A stretch of 33,306 nt of DNA. It comes from a virus. The notes beneath the pieces are model-generated. The model was not told the origin of the DNA and did no database searches. It was given only the letters and a program-made list of their open reading frames with translations. A program made the translations under genes and the position numbers. Shown piece by piece: positions 21,624 to 30,511 of the stretch; the first letter of the stretch is position 1; each line of letters starts with the position of its first letter. Where the stretch lies: positions 1-33,306 of the IMG/VR virus record IMGVR_UViG_3300017917_001338; one strand, given 5' to 3'.

Positions 21624-23036
21624 TTATCCCATTGTAAAGAAACCAACAATTGCAGTTGATCCAACATAGTATGGTGGTGATGTTGTGACTGGTGTATCCA
21701 CCGAATCTGTTACTGTAAGTGATTCGTCAGATTGTTTAATGCGAGCAACCACTTCATCAGCGGAAATATCAATACTGTCGCTCGGATTCTTTACTAGCAA
21801 CTTGGTAAGTATGTCATTAATACCAATATCATCAGCTGTGGTACATTCCATTTCGTGAGTTAATTCATCAGTATCAGGTGTCTTCAAATATGAACGTATT
21901 GATTGGATCTTAAAGTTTTGACTAATATTACGAATTGTACTTTGTATATTTATAATCTGTCCTGTTGCAAATGTATTTGCATAAGTTGTAAAATTAGCAG
22001 TCTTTAATGGCTGGCTATATTTTATCAATTCTGCTCTTGCACGTAATGTAGCAGTATCCAGGTCACGAATTGTCTTATCAATAATTATGAATTGATATAA
22101 TCCGTACAATCCTACACTGTCCTCGTCACGTCTTTGTAATATAAGAGGATACTGCGGATACTGTGTTACAACAATATTATTTGTACCTGCTGATGGTGCA
22201 GATGCAAATTTCAATGACTTCTCATTGTAGTTCCACAATGCAGTAAATGAAGCCGGGTTATCCAAGAAGTCTACACCAACTGTAATTGGTGATCCGTTTA
22301 CTGTAACAGTTGGCAAGTTTGCAAACTTCGTAGCAAGAGGAAAAATCAAACGTGTACCATCACCTGACCAATACTCAGTCCGTAATGTTTCGCCAGTAAG
22401 TAATCCACCACGTACAATGATTTCATTACGCAATTGATGTGTATCTTCACGTACAACAAGAGAGTTATATACATAGTTACCTGAAGTGTCAGTCAAACTA
22501 ACTGTCGATGTGTCAGCATCAACAAAAAAGAAATGTATGTCTTTGTTATAGTCAGCATACCAATCATACCCACTAACAATTTCTGTTAGCTTTTGTAAAC
22601 ATTGAGAGACAGGTAAATAGTTGAATTGAATCTTCTCAATTTCAACTGCACACGAAACGTTCGTATACGTAAAGTCAGGTGCAAACGTATCAATCAAGTC
22701 AGCGATAATATCATCGACCGTTTGATTATTGTATGTCTTTGAAACCAAATATCTATCGAGAGTTTGAGTATAATCTTTGCAAGTTATCTTTAAGTATTCG
22801 ACACGCCCATCGACTTCTTCTTCAATTTCAATAATGTAACCTCCAAATTCCTTAGTTGCACCGACTGTCAAAACGACCTCATCACCTGCCAATGGCTTAT
22901 AGGTTTGACCATTGTGACGCTTGATAAGAAAAGTCAAAGAGTTAGGTTCTCTTGTAAGTACCTCCTCTCGCTTAACTGATTTCCAGTTTACGATACTTGC
23001 TTTATTTACTCCGCCTATCGTAAGTGTTGTTGCCAT
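21624..23036 (-). CDS. Tail hub/baseplate protein (470 aa)
   Basis: The N-terminal half (EVVLTVGATKEFGGYIIEIE, then ITCKDYTQTLDRYLV and NQTVDDIIADLIDTFAPDFT) is the gp27-like hub wording of siphovirus tail proteins downstream of the tape measure. The middle contains YDWYADYNKDIHFFF and the C-terminal part is beta-rich with LRARAELIKYSQPLKTANFT. It probably forms the ring at the tail tip that joins tube and fibres. Confidence 0.82.
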   Translation of the reverse strand: MATTLTIGGVNKASIVNWKSVKREEVLTREPNSLTFLIKRHNGQTYKPLAGDEVVLTVGATKEFGGYIIEIEEEVDGRVEYLKITCKDYTQTLDRYLVSKTYNNQTVDDIIADLIDTFAPDFTYTNVSCAVEIEKIQFNYLPVSQCLQKLTEIVSGYDWYADYNKDIHFFFVDADTSTVSLTDTSGNYVYNSLVVREDTHQLRNEIIVRGGLLTGETLRTEYWSGDGTRLIFPLATKFANLPTVTVNGSPITVGVDFLDNPASFTALWNYNEKSLKFASAPSAGTNNIVVTQYPQYPLILQRRDEDSVGLYGLYQFIIIDKTIRDLDTATLRARAELIKYSQPLKTANFTTYANTFATGQIINIQSTIRNISQNFKIQSIRSYLKTPDTDELTHEMECTTADDIGINDILTKLLVKNPSDSIDISADEVVARIKQSDESLTVTDSVDTPVTTSPPYYVGSTAIVGFFTMG

Positions 23037-23039
23037 AAT

Positions 23040-24428
23040 TTAGAATCTTACTATCTTCTTAAAGTTTTGGATTATCTTATCACCAATCATTTCAGCAACT
23101 CCTTCATCGAGGTATGTGCCACCATTCATATTAACAATGACAGTATTACCTCCACCCCCTTGCAATGCATAGTTAGGTGTTATTGATCCATTAGATGCCG
23201 GTGTAAACAATTCAGGTCCTTTCTCTCCAACAATATATGACCCACCTGTTTGTACACCACCACCTGTCGCACGCCCACCATCATCACCAAAACCGAACAA
23301 TTGCTGTGCCTTTTCAAATGCCCTATCAATCTTGTCTTTAATCTTATCAATTGCTTCAGTAAGAGGTTTGAAAAAATCAGTTATATTATCAATTGCTGTC
23401 TTGAATACATCTTGAATACCATTCCAAATACCCTTGATTGTTTCTTTGAAAGTATTAAAAATACCGACAACGTACTCAACCCAATTTGCAAACATAATCT
23501 TAAATCCATCCCATATCATAGTCCCAGCGATTTGTAAGTCAGACCAGTTTTTATATAGGTATACGAACGCCGCAATAAGTGCTGTTACTGCTAATGTGAT
23601 AGCAGTTATAGGGCTGAATAGTATTGCAAAACCTGTTGCTATTGTAGGTAATATTAGTCCAATAGTACCTAATACAATTGATAGACCTCCGAGTATTGCT
23701 ACCACTTTCACTATACCCTCAAATAGTTTCGGGTTTTCTTGTGTCCATTGTACAAATGAATTAATAATAGGAGTAAGTTGTTGGAGTAGGCTCGTAATCA
23801 CTGGCAACAAAGCACCACCAATTGATTCAGTAATCTCACCAGTTGTCGCCTTCAATACTTGCATTTGACCTTTCAAACTCTTTGCAAATTTATCTGATTG
23901 ACCGGCAACAAGTTTTTGTGCTTTCTCCAAGTTCTGCATTGGGGTTAAAGTATCGTCAATTTCAACACCCAAATCACGAAGTACTCTCGTATTACCCATC
24001 AATGCTTTACCGACTGCATCTGTCGCTTGATCCAAAGATATGTTCTTGAACCGTGCTAAGTCCATAGCAAGGTTATTCAACTTGTGTGCCTTAGTTAAGT
24101 CACCAGTTCGTTGATACAGTTTTGTTATAGAAAGTGCTGCATCTTCATTATCAAATCCGAGTTGTAATGTTGCGTCAGCTAATTTCTGTATCTCTTTATT
24201 TACAGTAGGTGTATTTTTACCCATCGTATCAAGGATGGCACTAACTTTACCCATTGCAACCTCTGCATCTCCTGCTGCATTTACTGCAAGTGCCAAAGCA
24301 CCTGTTACTGCACCACCTACCGCAACCATGCCTTTAGAAAAACTCTTAATAGAAGCAGTCATGCTTTTAATCGTTGCCGATGCTTCGTCTTTTGCTTTTA
24401 TTACTATTTCGAGTTCTTTATTTGCCAT
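23040..24428 (-). CDS. Tail tape measure protein (462 aa)
   Basis: Starts MANKELEIVIKAKDEASATI, typical of tape measure N-termini, then GFDNEDAALSITKLYQRTGD and ALMGNTRVLRDLGVEIDDT. A hydrophobic core of two to three spans lies at residues ~240-310 (ILGGLSIVLGTIGLILPTIA). The end GGSYIVGEKGPELFTPASNG is a common tape-measure C-terminal signature. At about 0.15 nm per residue (general rule) the tail would be near 70 nm. The ATG at 24428 overlaps the T frame of the chaperone. Confidence 0.93.
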   Translation of the reverse strand: MANKELEIVIKAKDEASATIKSMTASIKSFSKGMVAVGGAVTGALALAVNAAGDAEVAMGKVSAILDTMGKNTPTVNKEIQKLADATLQLGFDNEDAALSITKLYQRTGDLTKAHKLNNLAMDLARFKNISLDQATDAVGKALMGNTRVLRDLGVEIDDTLTPMQNLEKAQKLVAGQSDKFAKSLKGQMQVLKATTGEITESIGGALLPVITSLLQQLTPIINSFVQWTQENPKLFEGIVKVVAILGGLSIVLGTIGLILPTIATGFAILFSPITAITLAVTALIAAFVYLYKNWSDLQIAGTMIWDGFKIMFANWVEYVVGIFNTFKETIKGIWNGIQDVFKTAIDNITDFFKPLTEAIDKIKDKIDRAFEKAQQLFGFGDDGGRATGGGVQTGGSYIVGEKGPELFTPASNGSITPNYALQGGGGNTVIVNMNGGTYLDEGVAEMIGDKIIQNFKKIVRF

Positions 24429-24947
24429 GTTTTTTGTTTGATACTTCGTTTTCAACTGACCACTTTAGCAATAATGTTTTTATAAAGTATATCGGTTGCT
24501 CTCTATATTCTTGAAAAGTCCACCCCATCTTATCGCACACGATCGCCATTGTTACATCGTCAGAAAGGTCTGTCTTATCGCCGTTCAAAAGCACCTTCAG
24601 CGAATACTCTATTTCTGACCTTCTGCTAAAAAATCGCTATCGTTTGAAATCTTATCTACTTCTGATTTCAGAAAGTCGTAATCTTTCACTCGCAAATCAT
24701 TGATAGTAGATACAATGTTTTCTTTGTTGCCATTGATTGATACCACCAATAAATCGAACGCCTTATCATTTGCTGATAAAAGCGTTTCGATTGAAATGTC
24801 TTTGACATTGGTATCACCCATATCAACCTTTGAGCCTTTCAACAAGAATCTCATCAATTCTTGTTTTTCACCACCGGTAATATACGTCTTCAATTCAACA
24901 ACTGCTTTGCTAACTGGTAATGTGATTTGTTTTGTTTCTCTTGTCAT
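24418..24947 (-). CDS. Tail assembly chaperone GT, made by -1 frameshift
   Basis: The G frame (24609-24947) contains the slippery heptamer T-TTT-TTA (24633-24627 read on the minus strand). A -1 shift leads into an open frame that has no start of its own at the join and ends at 24418: DVTMAIVCDKMGWTFQEYRE then QPIYFIKTLLLKWSVENEVS. The fusion is 176 residues (107 + 69). The G/GT pair directly before the tape measure is a near-universal arrangement in siphoviruses (lambda gpG/gpGT); GT coats the tape measure during tail assembly. Confidence 0.88.
24609..24947 (-). CDS. Tail assembly chaperone G (112 aa)
   Basis: MTRETKQITLPVSKAVVELK then YITGGEKQELMRFLLKG, the small chaperone product that terminates normally. 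ATG 24947 is used; the longer frame from TTG at 24968 adds an unlikely seven residues. TACAAT lies nine bases upstream. Confidence 0.85.
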   Translation of the reverse strand: MTRETKQITLPVSKAVVELKTYITGGEKQELMRFLLKGSKVDMGDTNVKDISIETLLSANDKAFDLLVVSINGNKENIVSTINDLRVKDYDFLKSEVDKISNDSDFLAEGQK

Positions 24948-24968
24948 ATACCAATTATTGTAGCACAA

Positions 24969-25952
24969 CTAATAACTTGCAACGTCGTTAACTAATACAC
25001 ACTCAACCATTTTTGAATCTGCGATTGAATAAAAACCTTCAAAATTAACTGTTTGCATTACAATTTCATCGTTACCAATTGACTTTGCAACCTCTTGGAA
25101 TTTAATCTTGTTGAAATTAAAAGTAATGCTTGGGTTCGTTGATGCACCAATTGTCTTGTTAGTGTTTGTGAACTTAATTTGCAAAGCACGTGATAAGTTT
25201 GCAAGCATATAAGTGTCAGTAAATGTACGTGCATCATATACTAATTCCATTGAGCCAGTTACTTGGAACTGTCGGTTTAATCTGTCTGTGACTGATACTG
25301 AGCCAATGTTGTGATCGTCTTCAACGTTCTTTGAAATGTTGACATTAGCCTTGCGGATTGATACTTCTGTACCAGATGAAAGGTTTGCATATGTATCTGC
25401 GATTTTAATAACTCCATCTTGTGGTCTGAAGTTGTCAGGTGCAGTATATGAAACGCTTGCGGTTGTCGAACTAGTGATGTTCGATATGAATCCGAATGAG
25501 TATGTAGGATACTGTCCTACTTCAAAATTAAGTTCAAGCGAATCAATAACAGTAAGAGGGAATCGGAGTGAAGATGAACCTGTAGCATTTGGCTCTGAAA
25601 CATTAACTGTCAATGATTGGTGTTGTGCTGATTGAGCAACGGTGAATGTGTGAGTATATGCACTGTCAGATGGTCCTGATGTGTTTACAGTTCCGAAAGT
25701 TGAGTATAAAACAAGTCCAATAGTATCATCGTTGACAATACCTGTGAGTGAACCTTCAGCAAATTTCTTTACTACATCCGCATCTGTTTGATTTTCAATA
25801 ACACCCATTACGCTCTCATCTTTTACTTGCTCAATTTTTTCATCGAAAGTAAGCTCTGTATGTGGCAACCAATATGTAGAAGCAACACCTGTGCCTCGCA
25901 CACTTTCTTTACCAATCCCGATATTGTATTTTCTTCCTATAAATTTGCTCAT
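24969..25952 (-). CDS. Major tail tube protein (327 aa)
   Basis: Begins MSKFIGRKYNIGIGKESVRG then TGVASTYWLPHTELTFDEKI, the start of many siphovirus tail tube proteins. Beta-rich body with SLELNFEVGQYPTYSFGFIS and RQFQVTGSMELVYDARTFTD. Placed directly before the G/GT chaperone and tape measure. Hexameric rings of it form the tail tube. Confidence 0.87.
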   Translation of the reverse strand: MSKFIGRKYNIGIGKESVRGTGVASTYWLPHTELTFDEKIEQVKDESVMGVIENQTDADVVKKFAEGSLTGIVNDDTIGLVLYSTFGTVNTSGPSDSAYTHTFTVAQSAQHQSLTVNVSEPNATGSSSLRFPLTVIDSLELNFEVGQYPTYSFGFISNITSSTTASVSYTAPDNFRPQDGVIKIADTYANLSSGTEVSIRKANVNISKNVEDDHNIGSVSVTDRLNRQFQVTGSMELVYDARTFTDTYMLANLSRALQIKFTNTNKTIGASTNPSITFNFNKIKFQEVAKSIGNDEIVMQTVNFEGFYSIADSKMVECVLVNDVASY

Positions 25953-25956
25953 TGTT

Positions 25957-26118
25957 TTATTTGTTATTAATAATTTCTTGTAACTTTTCGTTTGCTTCTT
26001 CTATACTCTCGGCTTCGACACTGACTGAATAGTCCGGGAATGAATAAATTTGTTTATGCTTTTTTATTTCCGGCTTACTTCCAATCTTTTTGTTTTTTAC
26101 CATTGTTTCATCTATCAT
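25957..26118 (-). CDS. Small protein before tail tube (53 aa)
   Basis: MIDETMVKNKKIGSKPEIKK then YSFPDYSVSVEAESIEEANE. A basic N-terminus and an acidic end. The -10 TATAAT (26125-26130) sits six bases before ATG 26118, a leaderless spacing. No family recognised; not in long-frame lists because of its size. Confidence 0.6.
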   Translation of the reverse strand: MIDETMVKNKKIGSKPEIKKHKQIYSFPDYSVSVEAESIEEANEKLQEIINNK

Positions 26119-26124
26119 ACATTT

Positions 26125-26130
26125 ATTATA
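26125..26130 (-). promoter_or_regulatory. -10 box at leaderless distance before the 53-aa gene
   Basis: TATAAT, six bases, ATG: the predicted start is the A of the ATG itself. The same spacing occurs before the prohead protease. Confidence 0.5.
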
Positions 26131-26133
26131 CAC

Positions 26134-26565
26134 CTATGGGTTTACACTGCTAGATACATTAACTGTAATATCAAACTGTTGTGCAAACACTTGCCCATTT
26201 GGAGTGTCAATTTGTGATCGTGGTCCAACCACGGGTGAAATCCAGTCTACCTCACCATCTAATGCCATGTTGGTCTTAGATCTAAGCAATGTCATTGCAC
26301 TGTCTGTAATAGTATCGAGCATATCTTTTGAATCTTCAATACCTGAAACTTTAATATCAGTCATTACGTATGCAGTAAATACTATCTTATTAAGATTTTC
26401 ATTATTAGTTAAGAACGCATCTGTGTTAGATGATATATCAAATATGATTGCTGGATACCCAGATACATTAGGCTCATAGTAATCATACACAACGGCAACT
26501 TGTGTGCTAGTAACTAAATTAGTCAATACTGTTTTTAATTCTGATCTTATGTTTGCGATGTTCAT
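26134..26565 (-). CDS. Tail terminator-like protein (143 aa)
   Basis: MNIANIRSELKTVLTNLVTS then YYEPNVSGYPAIIFDIS, with later LDTITDSAMTLLRSK. Length, position (after gp10-like, before tail tube) and the PAI.F strand match tail terminator/head-tail completion proteins. It overlaps gp10 by four bases. Confidence 0.75.
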   Translation of the reverse strand: MNIANIRSELKTVLTNLVTSTQVAVVYDYYEPNVSGYPAIIFDISSNTDAFLTNNENLNKIVFTAYVMTDIKVSGIEDSKDMLDTITDSAMTLLRSKTNMALDGEVDWISPVVGPRSQIDTPNGQVFAQQFDITVNVSSSVNP

Positions 26566-27023
26566 ATATCTTTTATTATACCATCAAGTGCCTTATCAAA
26601 TTCTTTTTCAATTGCATCTTTTTGTGAAAGTATAGCACGCTGGAAAAATGGATTGGCACGTGTACCTTTTCTACGGATAGATTTTGCGACTGCGTATGGA
26701 TTCAAACCTTTCTTAATAGCCCAAGGACCTATGTCACGTGCGGATATAAAGAACGGTTCACGACCCATTTCAACATCATAACCATAGTATCTTCCGTCTT
26801 TGCTTTGCATTATGTTCTTCAAAGACCCTTCAAAACGACCGACTCTGATTAGCCATTTACCTTTCAATTGCCCAGTCGCACCAACAGGTGTTTCATCAAT
26901 CGCTTGATTCCTAATTCTTCCGAGTGCCGAAGCAATTGCTTTATTGATATGCTTTTCACTAACTGCTGGATACCTGTTAGCCATATCCATCAAAGTATTC
27001 AGCCCTCGTATTTCTATTTCCAT
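26562..27023 (-). CDS. HK97 gp10-like head-tail joining protein
   Basis: MEIEIRGLNTLMDMANRYPA then SALGRIRNQAIDETPVGATG and QLKGKW, the family's TPV.TG.L signature, and a C-terminal ANPFFQRAILSQKDAIEKEF. ATG 27023 directly follows the previous stop; the longer frame start at 27044 is a TTG-type extension. It forms part of the connector at the head-tail junction. Confidence 0.88.
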   Translation of the reverse strand: MEIEIRGLNTLMDMANRYPAVSEKHINKAIASALGRIRNQAIDETPVGATGQLKGKWLIRVGRFEGSLKNIMQSKDGRYYGYDVEMGREPFFISARDIGPWAIKKGLNPYAVAKSIRRKGTRANPFFQRAILSQKDAIEKEFDKALDGIIKDI

Positions 27024-27024
27024 A

Positions 27025-27336
27025 TTATACTTGTGGCTTAACAACTAACGCTCGCACATATGGTGTGTATGTGCCACGATCGTGGTTCGACACACCACGA
27101 ACAGTGTAATCTTCACTATCAATAACCAACTTATCGTCAATTCGTATATCAACGCCCGGCTCAAAGATAGCGTTGTATGGTGTACCGTACTGTGATGCAT
27201 TAGTTGAACTCTCACTATCAGATAAAGGTCTTAGATAACATGTTGATGTTCCGACTGTAGTAAAAGAAGATATGTTACCCACATAGAGTAACCGTTTAAT
27301 CGCAGTCACTGTTTTTTGTCCTGTGAAATAATACAT
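27025..27336 (-). CDS. Head closure-like protein (103 aa)
   Basis: MYYFTGQKTVTAIKRLLYVG then CYLRPLSDSESSTNASQYGT, and later DKLVIDSEDYTVRGVSN. Position between the connector and gp10, size and beta composition fit the SPP1 gp16/HK97 gp7 head closure family. Confidence 0.75.
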   Translation of the reverse strand: MYYFTGQKTVTAIKRLLYVGNISSFTTVGTSTCYLRPLSDSESSTNASQYGTPYNAIFEPGVDIRIDDKLVIDSEDYTVRGVSNHDRGTYTPYVRALVVKPQV

Positions 27337-27340
27337 ACTT

Positions 27341-27940
27341 TTATATATTAAAGTTTCGGAACTGTGCTAAACGCTTTGTAAGATATGCGTCATCAATCTC
27401 GGTGTCCGCTGATTTGAATGTAACAGATTGTCCTTCGGTTGTCTCAGATAATATACCCGATGTCTTTCGTAAATTAAAGTTTTTAGCTACAAACTCTGTG
27501 GCAATTTGTGTGAGTGATGCCGGTAATGTGTGTGCGGTTGGATCTAATTCGTCTGTGAAATCAATCAAATAACCACCAGTATAAACAACTTTCAAATACC
27601 TCTCGGCATCTGGTAACTTAAATGCAAAACTTATTTTGCCATTTTCATTGAGTAAATAGTCATTTGAGTTAAGTGCAATCCAACTTGGATTACCAAAAGT
27701 ACCTGAACGTGTTGATACAGATGTTATTGATTCAAGAGGGTATGCTTTTACAAAGACCTTAGTATCGCCATATGCCGTATCAAAGTATTCAGTATAATCA
27801 TCTTGCTCAAAATTCCTATTACAAAATACTTCAATTTGATTAGATATATTTTTAATAATCTCATCTAATAATGTATCGTAAGTAGTTCCTGATAAACCAA
27901 GATATGTTTTGACTTTTTCTTTTGTTGTTAAGTTTGCCAT
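27341..27940 (-). CDS. Head-tail connector protein (gp6/gp15-like)
   Basis: MANLTTKEKVKTYLGLSGTT then DTLLDEIIKNISNQIEVFCN and RNFEQDDYTEYFD: the helical start of Phage_connect/gp6-like adaptors. ATG 27940 is chosen; the longer frame begins inside a hairpin. The ring of it sits under the portal. Confidence 0.87.
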   Translation of the reverse strand: MANLTTKEKVKTYLGLSGTTYDTLLDEIIKNISNQIEVFCNRNFEQDDYTEYFDTAYGDTKVFVKAYPLESITSVSTRSGTFGNPSWIALNSNDYLLNENGKISFAFKLPDAERYLKVVYTGGYLIDFTDELDPTAHTLPASLTQIATEFVAKNFNLRKTSGILSETTEGQSVTFKSADTEIDDAYLTKRLAQFRNFNI

Positions 27941-27957
27941 ATTGTGTTTGCTAATTA

Positions 27958-27979
27958 TGTAGCCCACGAATGAGCTACA
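27958..27979 (-). promoter_or_regulatory. Nine-pair TTCG hairpin between decoration and connector genes
   Basis: TGTAGCTCA-TTCG-TGGGCTACA on the minus strand (one G-U pair), a very stable RNA hairpin with no U tract. Probably an mRNA stabiliser, processing site or attenuator. Confidence 0.6.
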
Positions 27980-27985
27980 TTGTAA

Positions 27986-28402
27986 CTACGCAATATCTTC
28001 AGAGTTCAATCCGCTTGTTGCTGTTTGTGGTCGCACCAAGAGAGTTGCACCTACGATTGCTGATACAGTTCCACCATTAGAAGTTGTATCTACTTGAGCT
28101 CGGACATAAAGACGATCTGTCTTGTCGAGAGTAATAGGCAACGCACCAACTTTGTAAGCATCTGAACTTGTGGTGAACGAATCGAATGAATCGAGTGTTG
28201 TGTATTCACCACCTACTGCTGTTGAACCTTGAATGTTTACAACATAAGTTGCAGCAGTCGATGTGATTGCACCTGTTTGTAGAATAACCAAGGCATCTGC
28301 CTCATACGCTTCAACTGCGACACCTGTACCGTTTAAGTCTGCGGTGACTGTTGTTGATGCCAAGAGATTTAATACTTTGTATTCTTCGTTTAATTTGAAC
28401 AT
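27986..28402 (-). CDS. Capsid decoration/head fibre-like protein (138 aa)
   Basis: Ala/Thr/Ser/Gly-rich beta protein, MFKLNEEYKVLNLLASTTVT then YEADALVILQTGAITSTAAT. It follows the major capsid gene, the usual place of decoration proteins. It is isolated between hairpins on both sides. Family assignment is by position and composition. Confidence 0.6.
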   Translation of the reverse strand: MFKLNEEYKVLNLLASTTVTADLNGTGVAVEAYEADALVILQTGAITSTAATYVVNIQGSTAVGGEYTTLDSFDSFTTSSDAYKVGALPITLDKTDRLYVRAQVDTTSNGGTVSAIVGATLLVRPQTATSGLNSEDIA

Positions 28403-28484
28403 ATCTTATTTATTAATTAATAATCTTCACTAAGCAGTCACCTGCTTAACCCAACCCCTATAAAGGAGTTGAATAAACATACAA
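28403..28484 (-). promoter_or_regulatory. Tandem hairpins between capsid and decoration genes
   Basis: CAACTCC-TTTATA-GGGGTTG (28452-28471) and AAGCAG-GTGA-CTGCTT (28432-28447, six perfect pairs, GNRA loop). No U tract follows. They could protect the capsid mRNA 3' end or tune downstream expression. Confidence 0.55.
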
Positions 28485-29666
28485 CTACGCTGCGTTTGTT
28501 TTCAATACTGCAAATGCTTTTGGCAAACCAACTGCGATACCATGTCGAGCAACTACTCGTACACCTGACATGTTTTGGTCAATCAAGTTGATTGAACCTA
28601 CTGTACCTGAGCTGAAGATATCAAGAGCAAGTTCTTGTCGAACACCATAGAATACGTGCTTCAAGTTACCAAAGATAACGTATTTTGTAGAGTTAGCACT
28701 GTCAGCGATTGCTGGCATTTTGTCTGACAAGTAAACTGGGTATCCCCAAAGGAAACCTGCAGCTGCTGTTGGGTATCCTTGTGGAACTCCAACAATAACT
28801 GGATTTGTAGCAGCACCAAAGTAATCACCAGTAGTATCACCTACTCGCAACTTTTGGATTGTACCCCAAACAGTTCGGTGCATAACATAACCTGCACCTT
28901 GCAAAGCCCAAGGCTTTACGTTTGTAATCAAGTCACGGTAATCACCTAAATCTGCTTCCGCAAATGTGTTTTTACCGCTAGCCATTGTAACAACAGTAAC
29001 GTCTGTGTTTCCAAGGATACCTGTAAATGGTGATCCAGTTCCTGTAAGAGCTTGATCATCAACTTCACCTGCAATAGCTTCAGCAAACAATGTAGCCAAT
29101 AGGTCTACAACTGAAACGTTAGCGTCAGCAAGCAATTCGTTAGACATTGCTGTCAAACCGATGCAAGATTTTGCTAAGAGTTGTACTTGAGCTAACACTG
29201 GTTGGCTTTCTGTACCTGCTGTTGCTTCTCCCGGGTAGCTAATAGATACTGATGAAGAAATTGTAGGAATATTCATTGTATCTGAACCCATTGTGATTCG
29301 AGTAGCCATTTTTGCTACCAAACCAAAATCTTCTACGATACGGAATACTTCTGCTGAAAATTCTTCAGGTACTACGAAACCTCCTGCTGAACCTGTACCT
29401 TCTGTCATTGCCTTTCGGAATGAAGCAAGTTGTTCTCGGTCTCGGTTGTAAACTGCCTTAATAAAAGTAGCAGTTTTCTTTTTCATATCCATCTTGCCGA
29501 TTTCATCAGCTGAGATAGAAGAACCAACCTTTGCAAACTTTGATTCGAGGTTATCGAGTCCAAGGTTTTTTGCGTGTGCTGCAAAAGTTTCTTCTGCTAC
29601 TGTTTTTGATGCACTCTTAACAACTTCTGTAAGTTGTTCGAGTGTCATTTCTACTTTCTTATCCAT
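28485..29666 (-). CDS. Major capsid protein, HK97 fold
   Basis: The 393-residue protein has a charged helical N-terminal ~95 residues (delta-domain scaffold), then TEGTGSAGGFVVPEEFSAEV, the start of the mature HK97-type capsid protein, and DDQALTGTGSPFTGILGN, FLWGYPVYLSDKMPA and VARHGIAVGLPKAFAVL, all standard. The neighbouring protease would cut off the delta domain near residue 90-95. It assembles the icosahedral shell. Confidence 0.96.
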   Translation of the reverse strand: MDKKVEMTLEQLTEVVKSASKTVAEETFAAHAKNLGLDNLESKFAKVGSSISADEIGKMDMKKKTATFIKAVYNRDREQLASFRKAMTEGTGSAGGFVVPEEFSAEVFRIVEDFGLVAKMATRITMGSDTMNIPTISSSVSISYPGEATAGTESQPVLAQVQLLAKSCIGLTAMSNELLADANVSVVDLLATLFAEAIAGEVDDQALTGTGSPFTGILGNTDVTVVTMASGKNTFAEADLGDYRDLITNVKPWALQGAGYVMHRTVWGTIQKLRVGDTTGDYFGAATNPVIVGVPQGYPTAAAGFLWGYPVYLSDKMPAIADSANSTKYVIFGNLKHVFYGVRQELALDIFSSGTVGSINLIDQNMSGVRVVARHGIAVGLPKAFAVLKTNAA

Positions 29667-29678
29667 AATATTTAATGG

Positions 29679-30476
29679 TTATTTAATAAAACCCTTTAAG
29701 TCGGCTAAAATCTTTTCACCCAACTTATCGTGAAACTTCATATTGCTTTGTAGTGCAATAAGAAAATCTTTTGGCACAATGATTGTTTTAGAATCATTGT
29801 CTCCAGCATCTTCATTGGTTTCTGATGCCCCTAATGAAAGGAGTCCTTCGATCGCCAACGACGCTGTTTTCAAAGATTCCAAAGCAGTTTCAAGTGCTTT
29901 ACGATTCTTCTTACTAATAACCGCACCTGACTTTGTTTCCACTTCTTCCTCTTCAGCTGGTACTACATCTTCAACTGCATCTGCAACTTCATCTGCTTCA
30001 CTTCCTAAAACATCCTCAATGTCTTTTTTAAGAGCAATGTCCATATTTTTATACGCTAATGCGAGAGCATCTTGATTAGCCGGGACTGGTACAATAGATA
30101 TTTCAAGTAATTCTGCACGTGTAATAACATTACCGTTACGTTCCTTAGGAATAAAACCAACTGACACGGCATTTAAGATACCGTCATCAACCAATTTCTT
30201 TACTTGTTGTGCTTTAGGATTTGACTCCTCATCAGCAAAAACAATCTCTGCTTCCAAACCACTTTCTGTTACCGATAATTGTATTACCTTACCCAATGGC
30301 AGTTCATCATAGCGATGAGCCCAAAGAATAACCGGATTGCCCATGAAATTCTTTAGCTCCCAACCACTCTGATCTATACTATCGCCTTGTCTATCAATCG
30401 AAGATGTTGATGCAAGAAAACGATATGTTTTTTCACCTGCCTTTTCGATGTGGGACTTTATAAATATCTTATTCAT
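29679..30476 (-). CDS. Prohead protease (S78-like) with C-terminal extension
   Basis: H54 in ILWAHRYDELPLGK and S105 in GILNAVSVGFIP are the catalytic pair of the HK97 prohead protease family; RAELLEISIVPVPAN follows. Residues 150-265 are Glu-rich and helical, an extension that may act as scaffold. Directly upstream of the capsid gene. Its -10 box is at 30483-30488, six bases before ATG. Confidence 0.93.
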   Translation of the reverse strand: MNKIFIKSHIEKAGEKTYRFLASTSSIDRQGDSIDQSGWELKNFMGNPVILWAHRYDELPLGKVIQLSVTESGLEAEIVFADEESNPKAQQVKKLVDDGILNAVSVGFIPKERNGNVITRAELLEISIVPVPANQDALALAYKNMDIALKKDIEDVLGSEADEVADAVEDVVPAEEEEVETKSGAVISKKNRKALETALESLKTASLAIEGLLSLGASETNEDAGDNDSKTIIVPKDFLIALQSNMKFHDKLGEKILADLKGFIK

Positions 30477-30482
30477 GGTTCA

Positions 30483-30511
30483 ATTATAGTCTTAATTATT
30501 TACAATACCAA
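30483..30511 (-). promoter_or_regulatory. Promoter of prohead protease, leaderless spacing
   Basis: TTGGTA, 17-base spacer, TATAAT, six bases, ATG 30476. The transcript would start on the ATG. The best of the leaderless candidates. Confidence 0.55.

Noticed and set aside
26575-26580. TATAAT before the tail terminator gene as a promoter
   Set aside because: It encodes the GIIKDI end of the previous gene and spacing to the ATG is nine bases; coincidence is likely in AT-rich DNA.
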